64,000 bases of DNA from Klebsiella aerogenes (GTDB lineage: Bacteria; Pseudomonadota; Gammaproteobacteria; Enterobacterales; Enterobacteriaceae). The DNA lies in NCBI GenBank assembly GCA_029027985.1, contig CP119076.1:1240001-1304000 (forward strand), in the 5' to 3' direction. The notes under the pieces are model-generated. The model searched no databases, was not told the origin of the DNA, and saw nothing but the letters and a program-made list of their open reading frames with translations. Made by a program: the position numbers and the translations under genes. The first letter of the stretch is position 1. Each line of letters begins with the position of its first letter. Below, in pieces: positions 61,392 to 64,000 of the stretch.

Positions 61392-61478
61392 TTTTCTTTC
61401 AATAAGATGTACGGAAAAAGCGGACGCGTTCGTTTGCTTACGTTATGTTCAATCATCGGCAAAATGGAGGGCGAAACG

Positions 61479-63137
61479 ATGTGGGAAACGCGGGCGCTGG
61501 AGCTTAACAATCAGGATATCTGGGATTGGTCGTCGGCCTGTCGGTTGATTGAATACGCGATTGAGCACGATTTTAATACCGTGGTAGTTGGTCAGGCGGA
61601 GTTGTTTGGCAAACTGGTTTCTCCGCAAGGTTATACGCCGTTCGACTACAACGATCGGCTATCGAGCCAGCAACGCGCGCGCTGTATCTATCTCAACCGC
61701 CTGGCGCTGCGCTGTCGCGAGCAGGGACTGCGGTTTTATCTGCAGGCGAAAGAGCTCGGTTTTCCCACTGAACTGTTGTTAGCGCATCCGGAGCTGCTGG
61801 ATAATCCGCGCGGCGTGCGTTTCGATGTCGATTTCTGGAGCCGTTGGTTGACCGACAAGGTGCGTGCGGTATGCCTGGGCGTCCCGGCGCTTACCGGCCT
61901 GATTATCGCGCTCTCCAGCACCGACGGTTTATTGCCGATCTCCCGTCCGCAGTGGGACACGCAAAAGAACGATGGCCGCCAGCCGGCGCAAAGTTTCGTT
62001 CTCTATCGCCGCTGCTTTAACGCCTTAAGCCAGGCGGTGGCGGCGCAAAATAAGCATCTGGTGCTGCGGGTTTTCCCGGCCAGCAATGACGATCTTGGTA
62101 CGGTACTGGACGCCATTGAGCCGTTACCGCCTGCGGTATCGGTATCGATTAAACTCACTCCGGAACGTTTCTGGCCTGCATTCCCCAATAATCCGGCGCT
62201 GTTGGCGGTGCAGGCGCGGGATGTGTGGGTCGATATTGATCTTGCCGGCGAGGAAGTGGGATGGGGGGTAATGCCGTTTCTGCGGATTGATGAACTGCAG
62301 GGGAGGCTGCTGTGGTGCCAGAGTCGGAACCCGCGCATTACCGGCGCTATCTGCAAAGCCAGTTGGGAAAGTATCGATAATCACTGGATCCCCGGTACGC
62401 TAAGCGAATGCAACCTGTTTGCCTGCAGCCAGCTATTAGGGGAAGGGGCGGCAAAGAATCAGCAGCAACTGCTCGGACAGTGGCTGGCGCAGCGCTACGG
62501 CTGGTGCCCGCAAACAAGCATGGCTCGGCAGTTCCAGCAGTTCCTTGAGCAGGCGACGCAGACGCTTTATCAGGCGATTTATGTACGCGATCATGTTTTC
62601 CATCGCCATAGTCAACTGCCGGAAAGCTACGGCCAGGCGGTATGGAGCCTGTATGGTCAACTGGCGCGCAGCCACTGGCTGCCGGGGTCGGCGCAGGATA
62701 TTCATTTCACTCGTGACGATCCGCTAAAGTCGATGGCTAACCTCACGCAAATTGCGCAAGAAAAAGATGACGTGGCAAGCAGTGCGCAACGTTTATGCGA
62801 AGAGGCGCTGGCGTTTGCTCAAACGGCGGATTTCCCCGCCGCGCTGGCGCGTCAGTGGCGTGAAGAATGGCAGGGTTTAGCGCTCTATTGCCAGCTGTTT
62901 ACTCATGCGCAGAAAGCCTTTTTCACCTTGCATTTCGCTCGCGAGGTGGAAAACAGCTGGAGCATGCGGGAGATTTGCCATATCAACGTGCAGGCGCTGT
63001 ATCGTTGCGCATCGGAAATGGAAACGCTCTGTCAGCAGATGAGCGAGGCGTCGCCAGCGTTCTACGTGATGTTCGATCCGGGTCGGGTGCGCAGCCTGGC
63101 GAATAGCCTGAGCACCGAGCTGACGGCGCTCAGGTAG
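61479..63137 (+). CDS. Uncharacterised 552-residue protein, possible TIM-barrel enzyme
   Basis: I do not recognise this protein. ATG 61479 (MWETRALELNNQDIWDW) has GGAGGG 8 bases upstream and is preferred to ATGs at 61407 and 61464. There is no signal peptide or membrane segment. The first 300 residues alternate short hydrophobic strands and helices (IEYAIEHDFNTVVVG, LRFYLQAKELGFP, LTGLIIALSSTDGLL, KHLVLRVFPASNDD, VSVSIKLTPERFWP) like a TIM barrel of glycoside-hydrolase type; the rest is mostly helical with WSLYGQLARSHWLPGS. It converges with a GH105-type gene six bases away, so a carbohydrate role is plausible. E. coli has no counterpart at ppk. Confidence 0.7.
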   Translation: MWETRALELNNQDIWDWSSACRLIEYAIEHDFNTVVVGQAELFGKLVSPQGYTPFDYNDRLSSQQRARCIYLNRLALRCREQGLRFYLQAKELGFPTELLLAHPELLDNPRGVRFDVDFWSRWLTDKVRAVCLGVPALTGLIIALSSTDGLLPISRPQWDTQKNDGRQPAQSFVLYRRCFNALSQAVAAQNKHLVLRVFPASNDDLGTVLDAIEPLPPAVSVSIKLTPERFWPAFPNNPALLAVQARDVWVDIDLAGEEVGWGVMPFLRIDELQGRLLWCQSRNPRITGAICKASWESIDNHWIPGTLSECNLFACSQLLGEGAAKNQQQLLGQWLAQRYGWCPQTSMARQFQQFLEQATQTLYQAIYVRDHVFHRHSQLPESYGQAVWSLYGQLARSHWLPGSAQDIHFTRDDPLKSMANLTQIAQEKDDVASSAQRLCEEALAFAQTADFPAALARQWREEWQGLALYCQLFTHAQKAFFTLHFAREVENSWSMREICHINVQALYRCASEMETLCQQMSEASPAFYVMFDPGRVRSLANSLSTELTALR

Positions 63138-63142
63138 CGATA

Positions 63143-64000
63143 CTACAGGGTACGGTGCAGCGCTTCCACCAGACACAGCATCGCCATTGCCTGGCCGTAG
63201 GGCATGGCGGTCAACGTGATGTTACGGTAGTGGTCGAGGTCGTTGCCCATCGCCGTGCCGAACGACACCTGCATCAGTTCCCCCTGCGGCGAGATATGTT
63301 CGACAATGCCCCGCCAGGCCCGTTCGGCAACCGGTAAAAACGTCTCGTCGAGGTAGCCGAGACGTACGGCCTTGAAGATGCCGGCGGCGAATCCCGCCGT
63401 TGCCGAAGCTTCCTGATAGCTCTCCGGGTCATTGAGTAGCGTTGGCCATAGCCCGTTTTCGCCCTGGTAGCGGGCAAGCGCGCTGACCTGAATCCGTAGC
63501 GTATTTTGCAGCTGGCGGTAAAAAGCGTCATGTTCGTCAAGATTAAGCATTTCCAGCAGCTCCGGGATTGCCAGCGTGATCCAGCTATTGCCGCGGGCCC
63601 ACAGGGCGCCGGCGAAATGGTGTCTGCCCTCGAAATGCCAGCCGTGAAACCACAGGCCGCTCTGGCGGTCGCTCAAATAGTGCAGATGCTGCAAAAACTG
63701 AAATTTGGCTTCTTCTACCCAGCGTGGTTTATCAAACATCTTGCCGAGCATGGCCAGCGGCAGCACCGCCATCATCAACGTATCATCCCAAATCTGCTGA
63801 TGATGCGTGTTCTCGTAGGTGACATGCTGTAGGCAACCTTCATCGGTGCGCGGCATCTGGCGGTAGATGGCGTCTCCCCAGCATTCCAGGTAGGCTCGCC
63901 AGTCGCTGCGCGGTTCCTGCTGATAGCGCAGCGCCAGCGTTAAGAACGGACAAGCCGTGTTGATATTCTTCTCCGGTGTACCTTCGGCGAAGCGGGTGCT
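63143..64000 (-). CDS. GH105/GH88-type unsaturated glucuronyl hydrolase, truncated by the window
   Basis: The frame is open without interruption from position 64000 to the stop at 63143, so the ATG at 63856 is internal and the N-terminus lies outside. The 285 codons show the alpha/alpha-barrel motifs of GH105: IWDDTLMMAVLPLAMLG with the catalytic Asp, GLWFHGWHFEG, GALWARGNSWITLAIPELLEML and QEASATAGFAAGIFKAVRLGYL. Family members (YteR, YesR) hydrolyse unsaturated rhamnogalacturonan or glucuronyl disaccharides made by polysaccharide lyases, with no signal peptide needed. Substrate is not decided by this sequence. Confidence 0.88.
   Translation of the reverse strand, partial: STRFAEGTPEKNINTACPFLTLALRYQQEPRSDWRAYLECWGDAIYRQMPRTDEGCLQHVTYENTHHQQIWDDTLMMAVLPLAMLGKMFDKPRWVEEAKFQFLQHLHYLSDRQSGLWFHGWHFEGRHHFAGALWARGNSWITLAIPELLEMLNLDEHDAFYRQLQNTLRIQVSALARYQGENGLWPTLLNDPESYQEASATAGFAAGIFKAVRLGYLDETFLPVAERAWRGIVEHISPQGELMQVSFGTAMGNDLDHYRNITLTAMPYGQAMAMLCLVEALHRTL

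Noticed and set aside
63143-63856. ATG at 63856 as the true start of the GH105-type gene
   Set aside because: The frame continues to 64000 with a conserved-looking sequence (CPFLTLALRYQQEP), so the gene extends beyond the window.

Overview
The window is a 64 kb piece of chromosome from a gamma-proteobacterium of the order Enterobacterales, most like the Klebsiella/Raoultella group. The proteins are close to their E. coli homologues, coding GC is high, and GlyA carries variants I remember from Klebsiella. Accessory genes of a Klebsiella or Serratia type (an emfourin/protealysin pair, a GH105 hydrolase) sit among core loci. The species call is an inference from remembered protein sequences, not from a search. 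I saw no phage, insertion sequence, CRISPR array, tRNA or rRNA.

Layout. 1-4.7 kb: 5'-truncated glrR, glnB, a REP cluster, hmp, a regulatory region shared by hmp and glyA, then glyA. 4.7-15.5 kb: yphA and the ROK regulator yphH on the minus strand, and a divergent plus-strand sugar operon yphG-F-E-D-C-B (TPR protein, periplasmic binding protein, ABC ATPase, permease, dehydrogenase, epimerase) whose substrate is not known to me. 15.6-19.7 kb: hcaT and csiE (convergent), then a DUF1007/NicO metal-export pair; the hca dioxygenase genes found here in E. coli are missing. 19.8-27.3 kb: suhB, trmJ and the iron-sulfur operon iscRSUA-hscBA-fdx-iscX behind two tandem IscR sites. 27.4-30.4 kb: pepB, sseB, sseA.

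30.6-48.5 kb: yfhM-pbpC (periplasmic alpha-2-macroglobulin and its partner PBP1C), ndk, rlmN, rodZ, ispG, the SroE RNA, hisS, yfgM, bamB, der, an accessory Gfo/Idh/MocA oxidoreductase, and yfgJ. 48.5-51.3 kb, minus strand: xseA, then a protealysin-like M4 protease overlapping its emfourin-type inhibitor gene. 51.4-54.6 kb: guaB-guaA behind a PurR-type operator, with a terminator-like hairpin between the genes. 54.6-57.7 kb: an intergenic tract where E. coli has yfgH/yfgI, then yfgG and the c-di-GMP phosphodiesterase yfgF. 57.7-61.3 kb: the ppk-ppx polyphosphate operon. 61.5-64 kb: an unrecognised 552-residue protein convergent with a GH105-family hydrolase that runs off the window end.

Most of the window is housekeeping: nitrogen sensing, one-carbon and purine metabolism, Fe-S assembly, isoprenoid synthesis, translation, envelope assembly. 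The less described parts are the yph sugar operon, the protease-inhibitor pair, the DUF1007-NicO pair, the Gfo/Idh insertion and the 552-residue protein beside GH105.
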